Of a stretch of DNA of 64,000 nt, positions 12,086 through 24,121 are shown piece by piece (position 1 is the stretch's first letter; every line of letters begins with the position of its first letter). Source of the stretch: Sarcomyxa edulis (lineage: Eukaryota > Basidiomycota > Agaricomycetes > Agaricales > Mycenaceae). Location of the stretch: the NCBI GenBank assembly GCA_009761415.1, contig QUOL01000005.1, positions 620,001-684,000 of the forward strand, read 5' to 3'. Both the position numbers and the translations under genes were made by a program. The notes beneath the pieces are model-generated. The model was not told where the DNA came from, ran no database searches, and saw only the letters and a list, made by a program, of their open reading frames with translations.

Positions 12086-13845
12086 TCATGCCGCATCACC
12101 TTCAACTGGTCGAGGTTCAAGAATAAAACGTTTTGGCTGAGCTGGTACCTGGGGAATGCCTGCTTGGCCGAGGTCAATGATGGCCTTCCGACTGGGTGCC
12201 CGACTAGTCCTAGTAAGTACAGCATCGACGGCCTCCGAGGACGCGCTCGAGAATCTAGAAGTGGATCGTGAGACATAGTGTCGTTCTCCTTCCTTTTTGC
12301 TCGTGAAGATGTTGCTGGGCCCGAAAGTCATAGGTGCAGCCTTCTTGATCTTACCGAAGTTGGATAGATCTCCAGCCTTTGCAGGAGGACCAGGGGAACC
12401 AGGACCGTCGCGAGACTTGCTCATTTGCCGTTGATACGACTCCTTGTCCGAGGCGGCCTTCTTGGCAGCCTGTAGATGATGGATTAGTAAATGACACGAC
12501 GACTGAAGCTATTACGTCAATATACTTACAAGTTCGTGGATTTGTGCAATAGTCGTAGGGGCGGAAATGACGTTGCGAGTAGCCCATCTCCGTTCGCGAA
12601 GTTCGATGACATCCTGGAGCAACAGTTCAGAAAAAGAGATGATAGTCCTGAAGGATAGAAATACACACCTGCAACATAAATTGCATACGTGAGCTGACAT
12701 TGGTACTCTTGGTAAGCTCCTTCATGCGAGAAAAGTAGACGTCCATTTGAGTCCGAGCCTTGGACGTGTCGAGGATAGCACCGACAGTGGTGAGAAGTTT
12801 GCACAGACTCTCGATTTCTTCTTCCTCGGGGTTTTCGACGTTGACCAGCAGTTTCTCGATACACTGGTGCATGATCTGCTTCGTCAACATCTGTAATTTG
12901 AAAAGTTCACCGATGAACTTGATCAAACCGAGACCGTGTCGCTTGGCTCTCTGAGCAGCAAAGTACTCGTCCGAGTAGAGACCGATCTCGTCCTCGATAT
13001 CCTGCTCCTTCGACTTCTCGCGACTAGCTTTGGCAACCTGATCCTCCAGAGCCTTGGTAGCAGCAACAGTAGCCGTAGCTTTTTGTGTTGCCCAACTGCG
13101 CTCAAGATTCTTCCGGCATCGATTGAGTAGGAGCTTCTGGAAAAGCTGCCCGCCGACGACAGGTTTATGTCTCGGATTGTTGGTACTATTAGAATGGTTC
13201 GAGACCTTCAAGCTGATCTGTTCCATCATCTTTCTGCAAAGACGAGCATACATCTCAGACCGCGTCGCTTCATCCGCTACCTTCTCGAAAATGAGTCGGA
13301 TGACTTGGATGAGAGTCCGACCATCTTTCTCCTTCTCCGATTCGTTCGCCCATATAATGATCTGGTTGGAAACGGAGTCAAAATTTCCCGTGCTCAATAT
13401 GTCCAGGAGACCCTCGACCTCTCGGTCAATTATCTCCAGATAATCTGGGTCACAAGTACTGGTCTTCTTCCACTCAACTCCGGTTAACTTGTATCCAATC
13501 ACTTTTGCATCATTTTTGAGACGACGTCCAGAATGGGCAATGGGGTAGTACGGTTCCAAGCCAAGAGCTTCAAGAGCTTTAAGAGTAAGCATGTCTGGCT
13601 TCTCGCGACAGATATCCCTGAATTGAAGCAGGAAGTCACGATCATATCTACGATGGTTGTGAGGTTTGATATTAGCATCGTCGGACAAGAGATACATACC
13701 GAAATTTACCATCTTTCACTTCGACGTTGAGTTCGGCCTTGGGGCTTTTGATGCCTTCTGGGTATGGCACATGGCCGAGATCATCGATAAACCGAGCTGT
13801 AGCAAGTACGGATGGCCCGGGAGGGACTTGTGAAATATCGGTCAT
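12086..13845 (-). CDS. Short eIF4G-like protein: eIF4E-binding motif plus MIF4G, no MA3
   Basis: Four exons (13700-13845, 12669-13647, 12530-12613, 12086-12469) total 1,593 nt, giving 530 residues with every splice phase consistent. Intron positions match the full eIF4G gene next door. After MTDISQVPPGPS comes ARFIDDLGHVPYPEGIKSP, then the eIF4E-binding motif YDRDFLLQF (Y-x4-L-hydrophobic). The Gly/Arg-rich linker of the full protein is missing. An intact MIF4G domain follows (SNQIIIWANESEKEKDG to SRMQFMLQ), the domain that binds eIF4A and RNA. After the LSNFGKI..APMTFGPS segment the frame stops at EGDAA, before MA3. It could bind eIF4E and eIF4A but lacks the PABP-side N-terminus and MA3. 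Divergence with an open frame suggests a functional gene, but expression is unknown. Confidence 0.75.
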
Positions 13846-13879
13846 CCTGAGGAAGCTCTGAGAAACGACATCGACAAAA

Positions 13880-14640
13880 TGAAGACTTGAACGTACGGAT
13901 TGTAAGACTGTCTCGATTCCGCTGGATGATAGTCTGTTGTCAAGAGTGCAGAGGGCTGGACGAACTATACAATCTAGAAGCTGTAGGATACTCGTGAGAA
14001 GCGATTCGAACAGATATAGACCAACAGCTTCTACTTTGACATGCGTCACTCATGAAAACGACAAAAACGAGGCCAGCACGAGTGTTTGAGTTTGCATGCG
14101 CCATAAAGACACTTTCCAACTCGATGATTTTGTATGGACCGATAGACATGAGTGACTGTCGTGGCTGAGACATCGCACGAGATATGGCATGTGCCAGACT
14201 TTCTATAGTCTCAAAGATGAAATGAAGTTGTTAGGGTTCAATGACGTGTCGACTCACCAAAGTCAATGCTCAGCTTGTGCTCAGCGCTCAGAAACGTAGG
14301 ACCGGGTGTTACAGTCTCCCGAAATATACACAACAGCCCAATAAGTTTCACAGATACCTCATCGACAAGAGAGCCTGGCCAACCGAAATATCATATATTA
14401 GATCAGTCTACCAACCAATAAACTTGAGCTTACCAGTGTCAATGACATAGGGCAGGTCGCGGTAGCCACAGGATGACTCCACTCGAAGTTTTTGAAATAG
14501 ATCACGTGTACTCGAACGCGCGTCGCGTGTCCAATTATCCCAGATTCCCAATGCACATCGGTTTCGATATTGCACTGTAGATCCTTCCGGTCTTTCAAAC
14601 CATCACATCCACACTCGTATTGCATACGTTCTTCTTACCA
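13880..14640 (-). CDS. Possible fragment of an unrecognised multi-exon gene
   Basis: Minus-strand exons separated by plausible short introns give a coding-like product: RNRCALGIWDNWTRD, then FQKLRVESSCGYRDLPYVID, then GSLVDEVSVKLIGLL, then ISRAMSQPRQSLMSIGPYKI, ending near VFVVFMSDACQ. I recognise no family and cannot fix the start or stop with certainty. It sits between two eIF4G copies and may be a gene caught in, or broken by, the duplication. Confidence 0.35.
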
Positions 14641-15482
14641 CTTACGTCCGTCAAAAAGGTAACTATACACACATCACAAAGTATCCTATCAAGGACTTCG
14701 TATCACTGCCCGTGACTCGATTACTACGAAGCAAAAACTTGCATCTAACGATACATCGCAAACGGTAGCGGCGCACACACAGGTGGCCCAACGTTCCATA
14801 TCACAATGACGTATTCCTAATGTTTGACTTTGGTATCCTGTCTCCTGTCTCAGACCTTGAGGCCTCAGTTTCTACCGTTGTCGCCACCACCTCCGAAACA
14901 TCAAATGACCGTGACGCTGCGTTTGATACTCACTCCAACTGAATACCCCGTTCCTTCATACTCAACCCATACTTATCCAATGGAGATCTGTGGGCTGAGT
15001 ATTATTCTAAGGAAACTATGATGACGCTCAAAGCGAAGGCGGAGACGGTGCTTCCGGATAAGAAACCTCTTCCAGATCTCGTTGTGCGAGACGCAATATC
15101 GACAAGTCTGGGAGGGAAGACTTGTTACATGTCTCCTTGATCTACGAGAGTTAGAATATCTTGACGTGTGAAGCTTCCCCGTCTACAATAATATGAATTC
15201 ATGAAGGAAATATATAACGCCACACTGAATGACTATAAAGAACAAGCAAAACATCCGAAAGCGAGGTTCGATTCCGACAAGCAAAAATGCCTATGAACAT
15301 ACATGATTAATGCAGAACAGGTGTAGAGTGGGTAAATAAGTAACAAAAAAGACAAAAAAGCGAAAGAAAAGAAAGGAAAACGAGCGGAAGATGCAAAACC
15401 ATGCCAAAACTAGAATGACAGAGAGGAAGAGAGAGATATAAAAAGACAAATGCATGCAATCAATGCGGGAGAGCTATGAGGT
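14641..15482. other. Intergenic region, 3' flank of the full-length eIF4G gene
   Basis: A-rich near 15340-15440. No gene or repeat recognised. Confidence 0.5.
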
Positions 15483-18400
15483 CTACGAAATGAGAGAAAG
15501 AAGTGTAGCACTGTCCATCAACTTCGACGCTATGCGATTCCGTTGCTCCTCGTCGAGACCAGCGGCTTTCATCATCGTAGCCATGTGGCTGAACGCCCGT
15601 GGTGCGTCGATAGCGAGGTCATCGAGGATCTCAGCGGTCGGCATGAATCCTTCCTCTAGAGCAGCAGAAGAGCAAAGGTTCTTCAAAACAATGACGGCGA
15701 GGAAATCGGAAACCAATTGTACATCAGCCGGCTTGGACTCAACGGCTTTGGCTACCAATTTGTCGATGAGACGGAAGTGATGAGGAGCCGGCAGATTGTC
15801 GAAGTAATGTTCGGCCTCGTCTAGATTTCGGACACCGAAGAACTCCTTGACGTCCTCAGTGATCTTCCGTACGGCATCATCCTCAGACATCTCGTCTGCG
15901 GCGACTTCACCTTCCTCCTCCTCGTCATCTTGCTCTGCCTCTGATGGAACTTCCGAGGGGGCTGCAGCCGCATCACCTTCAACTGGCACTGATCGAGGTT
16001 TAAGAACAAGACGTTTTCGCTGAGCTGGTGCCTCGGGAATGCCTGCTTGACCGAGGTCAATACTGGCCTTCCGGCTGGGTGCCCGACTAGTCTTGGTGAG
16101 TGCAGCATCGACGGCCTCCGGATTCGCGCTCAGCATCGAGAACATGTTGGAGTTGGAGCTTACTCGCGAGATGGACTCTCGTTTTCCTTCCTTCTTGCTC
16201 GTGAAAATGCTGCTGGGCCCGAAAGTCATTGGTGCAGCCTTGTTGATCTTACCAAAGTTGGATAGATCTCCAGCCTTTGCAGGAGGACGAGGGGGACCAG
16301 AACCGCTCGCAACCGTCCAGCCATCGGGACCAACTTGTTGATAGTCTCCACCACGGTCTCCACCGCGTCTTGAACCGCCGCGAGACATGCTCATCTGGCG
16401 TTGATACGACTCCTTGTCCGAGGCGGCCTTCTCCTTGGCAGCCTGTAGACGATGGATTAGTAAATGACACGACGACTGAAGCTATGTCGGTATACTTACA
16501 GCTTCGTGGATTTGTGCAATAGTCGTAGGGGCAGAGATGACGTTGCGGGTAGCCCATCTCCGTTCGCGAAGTTCAATGACATCCTGGAGCAACAGTTTAG
16601 GAAGAGATGATAGTCATGAAGGATATAAATACACACCTGCAACATGAATTGCATACGTGAGCTGACATTGGTGCTCTTGGTGAGCTCCTTCATGCGAGAG
16701 AAGTAGACGTCCATATGGGCCCGAGCCTTGGACGTGTCGAGGATAGCACCGACAGTGGTGAGAAGTTTGCACAAACTCTCGATCTCTTCTTCCTCGGGAT
16801 TCTCGACGTTGCCCAACAGTTTCTTGATACACTCGTGCATGATACGTTCTGTCAACATCTGCAATTTGAAAAGTTCACCGATGAATTTGATCAAACCGAG
16901 GCCCTGTCGCTTGGCCTTCTGAGCAGCGTAGTACTCGTCCGAGTAGAGAACGATCTCGTCGCCAGTGTCCTGCTCCTTCGATTTCTCGTTGCTAGCTTTA
17001 GCAGCCTGATCTTCCATAGCCTTGGTGGCGGCAGCGGCAGCCGTAGCTTCCTTTGCAACCCAACCGCGCTCGAAATCCTCCTGGCATCGATTGAGGAGGT
17101 ACTTTCGGAACAGTTGACCGCCAGCAATGGGTTTCTGCTCCGCGTTCTTGATCCCGTCGTCCTGGACCTTCGAGCTGATCTGCTCCATCATCTTTCTGCA
17201 GAGACGAGCATACATCTCCGACCACGTGGCTTCATCCGTCGCCTTCTCGAAGACGAGTCGGATGACTTGGATGAGAGTGCGACCATCTTTCTCCTTCTCC
17301 GACTTGTTCGCCCACGTGATGATTTGGTCCGAAATCGAGTCGAACTTCTCCATGGTCAACTTGTTCAAGAGACCCTTGACCTTTCGGTCGACCATCTCTG
17401 GAGAATCAGGATCGACAGCACCGACAGTCTTCCTATCCCAACCGTTGGTAGACTTGGTCAAAGGAGCAGGGTTGAAGTCCATACCACCTTGAGCCATCGA
17501 CCCAGAGTGCGTGTTACCATAGCCGCCGTGTTGTTGACCTCCACCACCGCCAACCTTGTTGCCCTCATTCCGCTTCTCGCCACGTTTGCTCCTAGTTCGG
17601 TTGCTGGGCATACCAGGTCCATTGCTAGCAGTTCGCTGCATCTGGGGAGGACGACCGAATGGCATTCCACCAGAGGCACCACTGCCAGAAGGTATCCGAC
17701 CACTGCTAACGTTGAATCGGTCTTCGCTGCTCATCTTCGTCGTGTTGCCCATAGCGAAGCTACCCATATTGAACGGATTGACAGCGCCAGGTTTACCGAA
17801 GCCACTAGCTGGGGTGACGAAGCCAAGGCCGACGCCTGAGGCTTGACGGGAGATAGGTGTCGACGCGCCGGAACCTTGTCGATGGCGACCTGAGCCACCA
17901 CGAGTCATGGGGTTTTGCTGCTCCACGGGTTCAAGGCCGATAGCGTCAAGAGGAGGAAGCATATCAGGTTTCTCGCGACAGATAGCCATGAATTGAAGAA
18001 GGAAGTCACGGTCATAACTACAATATTTATGAGTTCTGTCAGAACATTGTGGGAGAGATAAGAGATACGTACCGGAATTTGCCATCTTTTGCGTTGACGT
18101 TGAGTTCGACCTGAGGACTTTTGATACCTTCTGGGTATGGTACACGGCCGAGATCATCGATGTGACGAGCTGTAGCAAGTGCGGATGGAAGGGCTTGAGG
18201 GATATTAGTCGAAGACGTATACGAAAGATCTAGTCGACCTGGTCGTTTCTTGTCCGTTGGTGCAGGAGCGGCAGTGTCAACGCGGAGGTTCTCCTTCTCG
18301 CTTGTCTTGGGTTTTGGAGACGACTCCTTGACTTCGGTGACCTCTTCGACCTCCTCCGTTGCAGCCTCAGGAACGGGCTGAGCCTCCTCGACTTCTCCGT

Positions 18401-20402
18401 CTTCGACCTTGTCGGACGAGTCAGCGACAGGGACATCGACGGCAGCCTCAGTCTTGACAGCGGCAGCCTTCTCTTCCTCCTCCTTTTGGATCCGGAGTTT
18501 CTCCTCCTCCTCCTTGAGACGCTGTTTCTCTTTCTCCTCCTCCTCAGCTAATCGTATCCGTTCCTTTTCTTCCTCCTCCTTCTTCTTGAGCTCCGCTTGT
18601 CGTATCCGTTCAGCCTCCTCGGCCTCTTTCTTGACACGTTCGTCTTCCAGACGTATCCGCTCCTTCTCTTCCTCCTCCTTTCGTATCCGCTCTTTTTCTT
18701 TCTCCTCTTTCTCCTTCTTCTTCCGTTCCTCCTCCTCCAGTACCTTATCCTTTTCAGCTTTCTCCTTGTCCTCCTTCTCCTTCTTGGCCTTGTCCTCAGC
18801 CTCAGCCTTCGCCTTGAACGCCTGCTGCTCCTCCAATAACCTCTTCTTCCGTGAATCCTCACTCTCAATCCTAATAAACGACTTTCGACTCCCTCCACCA
18901 CCTGCTGGGGACTGCGGCGGCAATGGTACCGAAGGAACATGCGGCACAGGACTCTGCTTCTTCAGATTCTCCAAATTCACCTCGGTCCCATCAATGCTCT
19001 TTATCGTCACCTTCGACGTAGGCCGTCCACCCGGTACGAAAGCGTTCGCGTTGGTGTTCAGTCGTGCGGTGGTACTGGATGGTGTGGGGGGCGGAGACAT
19101 GATGCTCCCGGAGTGGGTATGCGAATGTGGCGTCATGGGTGGTGCGTGTCCATGTTGTGGCTGTTGTTGATGTGATGGAGAGATGTTGGTACCGGGGAGA
19201 GAGACAACGGAGTGGATGGGGGTTGTGTTGGGCGGTGGACCTTGTTGTTGAAGGGACATGGGGTTATTGCGGGGAGACATTGGCATGCCTCCTGGAAGTG
19301 GCGGTCCACCTGGTTGGCCAGGTGTCGGAGGGGGATGTTGCATGTGATGGGGTTGTTGATGGTGTTGGGGCATTGGAGGTTGTGGGACGTACCATTGTCC
19401 AGGAGGGTACATTCCGTATTGCTCTGGGTACTGTTGACAAATATGAGTTATTACCTCAGTAGACTATGAGACAAAAAATAACGTACATAGTAACCCGGCC
19501 ATGCCATAGGTTGCGGCGGCGGTGGAGCCATGTTTACTGTTGGTGGTCCAGGGTGTTGATGAGCAAGACGAGGGCTACCGAGTCCGGGGGAGATTTGCGG
19601 CTGCTGTCCGTTGGGCCCATTGGGAGGACGAGAACCAGATCCGTTTTGTCTATAAGACATAGGTGAACGTTGACCATTTTGTTGTTGTTGCGGAGGGCGC
19701 ATCCCGGGTACGAAGGGTGTATAAGGGCCGTTGCCAAGCTGTGTCGACTGGGATGGCTGTTGTTGTTGAGGAAGACTTGATGTACGAGTGGATGGGGAGG
19801 ATGTGTCGGAGGGAGGCGTAGATGATGATGAAGCGCTCGGACCTTGGAACAATTTACGTATGTCCATTTTGGCGGGCTTCGAAGGCGTCGAGACCGTAGA
19901 CGAGGTCGCTGTCGATGGCGTCTGAGACGGTTTTGAGGAGGATGCGGATACGGTTGCTGCTTTGCCATTTGCTTGGGGTGCTGGAGTTGCGGCGACTGAT
20001 CCAAACGATTTTACACCTTCAGATTTAATAGCAGGCGTTGCTGCCGGTGATGAAGAGATGGGCGCAGAAACGTCGTCTATCGAACCGAAAGTCACGGCAG
20101 ACCCTAAAAACAGAGATGAGAAGGAGCGAATCAAAGTGTAAATCGGGAGAGAACTCACCTTGTTTTACTGCCCCCACATTGTTGCGAGGCACGCTTACGC
20201 CATCCTTTATGGGGACACCCTGGCTCTGGCTGAGTGTACTGGGACGTCGCGAATGTGTGGCATTACTGGGATTTGTAGGTGCTGGTGATTGGGAGCGTGG
20301 AGAAGAAGGAACTGCTGAGTTTGGAGGGCCCTTTGCCCAAGCTGACTTTACTGGGAGCTGGGGAGGAATCTTGGATGCAGTTGCAGTCGAGGATCTGCTC
20401 AT
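15483..20402 (-). CDS. TIF4631: Translation initiation factor eIF4G, full length
   Basis: Six exons (20159-20402, 19487-20103, 18073-19430, 16637-18017, 16500-16583, 15483-16442) total 4,644 nt, giving 1,547 residues. Order of parts: Ser/Pro/Gln/His-rich N-terminus (MSRSSTATASKIPPQ); a Pro-rich stretch; a very charged Glu/Lys/Arg coiled region (about 18460-18850); PYPEGIKSP; the eIF4E-binding motif YDRDFLLQF; a Gly/Arg/Ser-rich linker; MIF4G (DQIITWANKSEKEKDG to FMLQDVIELRERRW); then MA3 (ITEDVKEFF, DKLVAKAVESKPADVQLV) to a C-terminal LLSLIS. It is the scaffold joining cap-bound eIF4E, the helicase eIF4A, poly(A)-binding protein and eIF3. The start is MSRSS at 20402, though the frame stays open upstream to 20774. 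The gene symbol is the yeast equivalent. Confidence 0.93.
18460..18850 (-). repeat. Low-complexity Glu/Lys/Arg coiled-coil coding repeat inside eIF4G
   Basis: Plus-strand reading shows runs of CTC/CTT/TTC triplets encoding alternating Glu, Lys and Arg with recurring E(K/R)ERIR blocks on the minus strand. This is a long charged helix within the full-length eIF4G and is absent from both short copies. Confidence 0.8.
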
Positions 20403-20859
20403 TCTACGAACCCAAAAAAAAAGTTGGCCGATGACGATACACGACAGGACTGATGAACGTACGAATTTTGAGAGTTGAGATGTTTTCGATTTTAAGCTGA
20501 GTGTTGATTGACTGAGTTGGGAGATTTGAACGAGTCGTGCGTGGTCGGTCGTCAAAAATGACCTGCCAGCAGGCGAGAAAGCAGCTGCTTGAGATGGAGA
20601 TGAGAGTCTACGAAAGCCGTCGGACGCTGATGAGAAGCGATCCGGGAAGAGATGGGATGTCTGTCCTGTAGGGTGAGGACGAAGAGACGCACAATCCAAA
20701 AACATGCGGAGTCCCTCAAAATCCAAGTTTTTGAGCTCCGACCCCGGACACCTCGAGCTATCAGAGTATCTCATCGGTGCCGACTACGACACTAGCTAGT
20801 AGGCAACCATGTAGGTACAAGAAATTGTTTCATTGGCACTAGTAAGATTCTACATTCTT
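20403..20859 (-). promoter_or_regulatory. Upstream region of the eIF4G gene
   Basis: The frame of the first eIF4G exon stays open upstream to an ATG at 20774. The upstream residues show no conservation with known eIF4G N-termini, so this is read as 5' flank. Confidence 0.35.
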
Positions 20860-22116
20860 TGAAAAAAAAAACTCAAACTTCGCGACAGTTGGAACTCCTG
20901 TAATTGTCGCGAAGAGGGAGGCTTGATGAGCACTGTATTTGGGTCGTTTATGAATCGAAGAGACGCAGCGCGGGCTGTGCTATGAGAACCATATTCCGAG
21001 TCAAGCTGCACGTACAGCCCGGGTAGACCGTGGACCGTGTAGTAGTGACGTCGACTGCGTATAGCCTGGATTAGGAAGAGATTTGACATATTAGAGCCAA
21101 TAAGGAGAGAGGAGCGGCAGGGAAACATCATACCAGCGAGTGTAAGTATACCAGTCAATAGTCCTTATTGACAGTTGGAAGACGCGGATGCATGTTGCCA
21201 CGGGTGTCGGCGACCCCGAGAGTTGACAGACACCGGCAATCTGATAGCCCACAGATATTCTCCAAAATGGAGTTGACTCTGTTACAAGTACGATTGTGTT
21301 AGCGTGGCTGCAAGAGACAGTAAAAGTGAGGAATGCACACCAAAGCAATGATACCTCCGAAACAAAAGATATCATGTCCATAGTCAATCGTACGAAGAAG
21401 TTGCCAGTCACCCAAATCAACATGGGCATTCATTAGGACTAATTGCATTGAACTTGTAACTCGTCCTGGGTTTGTGGAGTCACACAATCACCGAGAACTG
21501 ATCAACCGTGTCCAACGATAGGATCAGAACATCCCGGAGCTCATGTTTCTTCGTTATCTGTAGAACAGTATAAGCGCCGTAGAATCTGTCAAAAACAATA
21601 GGACTCACAGAGGGAAGATTGCCAGAAGTAGCGCTCACACCGCCGTCCATGAGGACCGCGAAGATGTCAAAGTTCAAATCAGCATGAGCGTCAATACATT
21701 CAGTCGCGCCTTTTCGCACGTCTCGAATTGTAAATTTGCCGCCAAAGTATGCTCACTGGAGCCATATGCGAACTATCTCAGCACCTGGCTGTTCCAGTAG
21801 AGCAAAAAAGATCATCGAAGGAGACATAGACGTGCGAGCGCCAAGAGGCGTTCGTGTTCGTTCTTTCCAGGCGAGGACAGGTTCGATCCTAGATTCGTCT
21901 GCGAGACTAGCACGTATGATACATCCACAAGGCGGTGAAGGCAGACTGAGAAGCTAAGGAGGATTCGCGTGTAATTCATCTGCATCGACCTTCGAGGGCT
22001 ATGAATCTCAGCAAGCAAGAAGAAATGAGAAAACCACCATACCTAGACTTCGAATAGGTCTCTGGGACAGCTTGAGAGGTCGTGCATATGACCCTAGATT
22101 TGGCGACGGTGAACAT
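20860..22116 (-). CDS. Hypothetical multi-exon protein
   Basis: Possible start at MFTVAKSRVICTTSQAVPET (about 22116). Coding-like blocks follow on the minus strand: SLADESRIEPVLAWKERTRT, then YFGGKFTIRDVRKGATECID, DLNFDIFAVLMDGGVSATSG, FYGAYTVLQITKKHELRDVL and, after another short intron, HANTIVLVTESTPFWRISVG. The joins near 21480 are uncertain and might mark a frame break. No family recognised. It is divergent from the small gene at 22709. Confidence 0.4.
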
Positions 22117-22708
22117 TGTGAACATTGAACGTCAATGAACTTCCGTTGGGTCCACGTTCAACGCTATTCGATTCAACAAAAACCTGAAAAAGACGAAAAA
22201 GTTGCGCCCGGGATGAGTGTGAAAATGCCCCCGTCGAGCTCGGGCTTCGGGACGAATCGCCGATCTTCATCCTTTTGACCCTCACCTCACCTCACCTGCT
22301 GGGTGCATTCTGGCTCTTCAAGTTTCTGACTATATGTATCTCTCATAGGACTGGAGTATCTCATGGGAGTTGCTAACTGGACTACACGACTACTTTTATC
22401 TCACTAGTACTGGCAACAACGTCACTCAGTTTTTTTGGCATCCCTCGCATTCACATTCACGGAAACGTATCATTATCGGCTCTTCGAACTCTAGATAACA
22501 ATGTTCTACTATTCCGAGTACCTCACACTATGTTCTCCAGCAGGCTTTCCGGCGAATGACCCGAAGTCCCCCTGATACACGAGGCTTTCGACTGGATAGA
22601 GCGTGTTAGCCAGCCACAGGAGTCATAAAACTAGTGCCCCCTGCTACGCTAGTGTTCATCTCCTTTCCTTTCAACAACCATTCCTGACCTTTACTTTGCC
22701 ACTAAACC
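22117..22708. promoter_or_regulatory. Divergent intergenic region
   Basis: Separates the hypothetical minus-strand gene from the small plus-strand gene. CTCACCTCACCTG repeats near 22285 are the only visible oddity. No TATA box is clear. Confidence 0.35.
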
Positions 22709-23448
22709 ATGGCACCCGAGTTGCATTTTACGAATTTCGAACACAAGGCAAGTTATGAGGATACGTGTGTATCCTCACACCTCATCGATCAATTGATAAG
22801 CAGGTCATCCCGATTGAGATGGATCTTTGTGCTTTATTGGAGTCGATGAAGTTGGACGTGAAGGTGAACAGCTCCTATCTAGATCATTGAGGGCGCTTAG
22901 CTGACATCTACATATTGCATGTTCTGTTTTTGTTTTTGTTTCTGGAGAAAGCCGGCCGCAGATGTCACGGTCATCGCCCATGCTATTCCGTCTCCATCGC
23001 CGCTCATCGTTCAAGACGTGCCCATGCTGGACGATCCGAGTCATCACGTAAGCAGACTATCCACCGCCATCTCTTTACATTGAATTGAATTGAATGAAAT
23101 ATCACCTTTCAGTCGGACGGAGCATCGGAGCATTCCAGCTCAAGCTCAAATCCCAATTCTCCCACCATAGCCAATTGCAAAGACGAACCACACGGCTGCG
23201 CCTACCTCCAAGCCCTCCAATCCCAATTAGAAACCTACCAAACAACAGGAGGCGAATATCTCGAGGCTATATTCACCCATCGCGAGGTGTTTATGTCGTT
23301 CCCTCCCGCACATACCAGCTGTGCTCGAGGGTTCAGTGATTTGGCTTATTCTATCGAGCAGAGGGCGTGGCGTGCGGATCGAGAGGCTGATATCGAGGCG
23401 GTGTCGGCTTTTAGACATGAAGCCTGGATGATTGCTGCGTATCTGTGA
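22709..23448 (+). CDS. Small acidic hypothetical protein
   Basis: Four exons (22709-22747, 22804-22863, 22952-23047, 23113-23448) give 176 residues. The N-terminus is MAPELHFTNFEHK, followed by VIPIEMDLCALLESMKLDVK, an Ala/Pro segment, a Ser-rich stretch (SDGASEHSSSSSNPNSPT) and a C-terminal helical part with CAYLQALQSQLETYQTTGGE and ARGFSDLAYSIEQRAWRADR. Each exon length is a multiple of three. The first intron starts GCAAGT. No domain recognised; the helical C-terminus resembles a small adaptor, but that is only an impression. Confidence 0.6.
22748..22803 (+). other. GC-AG intron in the small acidic gene
   Basis: Donor AAG/GCAAGT and acceptor AAGCAG/GTC. Using the GT within GCAAGT instead gives a stop a few codons into the next exon. 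Confidence 0.65.
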
Positions 23449-24121
23449 CTGTGAGTCCTTCCTAGCGCTCTTGGATAGGACGATTATACTTCCCGAAGAC
23501 GCCGAATGAGTGATGCGAGGAGCCCGTGGATTCAGGAAGAAATAGCTGTAGGTGGAAGCGGTGGGTAGGCCATTTGTAGGTAGGATTTCTGATGTGATGT
23601 AGGCTCGAACCAATGCATGATACCTTGCAGTTGTATACGTTCGCCGGTCGAACCCCCTTTTTACATATTGATGGTGCGTCCTTCTTACGCGTCTAGGAGT
23701 TGTTCGACTTGCTACTGGGACGGTGGAGTCTCCTTCAAGTAACTGGGACTACATACTTTCCACTTGCACAGCCTAGACTGGTTACAATAATCGTACGGTG
23801 AGCACGGACACCATTCAATTCGAGTGATTCTGATACAAAACAATGGAGCATGACAAGTGGACTCCAGTATGCCAAGACTACGCACTAAGTTCAGACAGGC
23901 GCCTATCAGCGGAACAGCCTATAGTGCCCTTCCCCCCTTCTAATTATACTAAAATGACTTCTCTACAAAGCTTCAGAACTTCGGCTCCTCGAACCAGTTC
24001 TTCAGACCTCCCACAATGTTGCTCTTCACTAGTGCGTAGATGCATATATGTCTTGGAGATAGATTCGAACTCAAGCCCCTTCATAGACTCACAGACTGAT
24101 CAAGGCGCCCAGCCAGTTCTG
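23449..24121. other. Intergenic region with possible upstream coding frame
   Basis: The frame of the following membrane-protein gene is open upstream to an ATG at 23843, so the real start may lie there. The upstream residues show no motif. Nothing else seen. Confidence 0.4.

Noticed and set aside
15240..15290. Possible tRNA (GGTTCGATTCC word)
   Set aside because: Only a B-box-like word; no acceptor stem or A box could be folded around it.
16715..17839. 374-codon plus-strand open frame
   Set aside because: It is the antisense shadow of the eIF4G MIF4G exon; the minus strand carries the conserved domain.
18409..19170. 253-codon plus-strand Ser/Phe-rich frame
   Set aside because: Antisense of the Glu/Lys/Arg-rich eIF4G exon, open only because of triplet repeats.
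20475..20774. N-terminal extension of eIF4G
   Set aside because: The frame is open but the residues look non-coding and the normal N-terminus starts at MSRSS.
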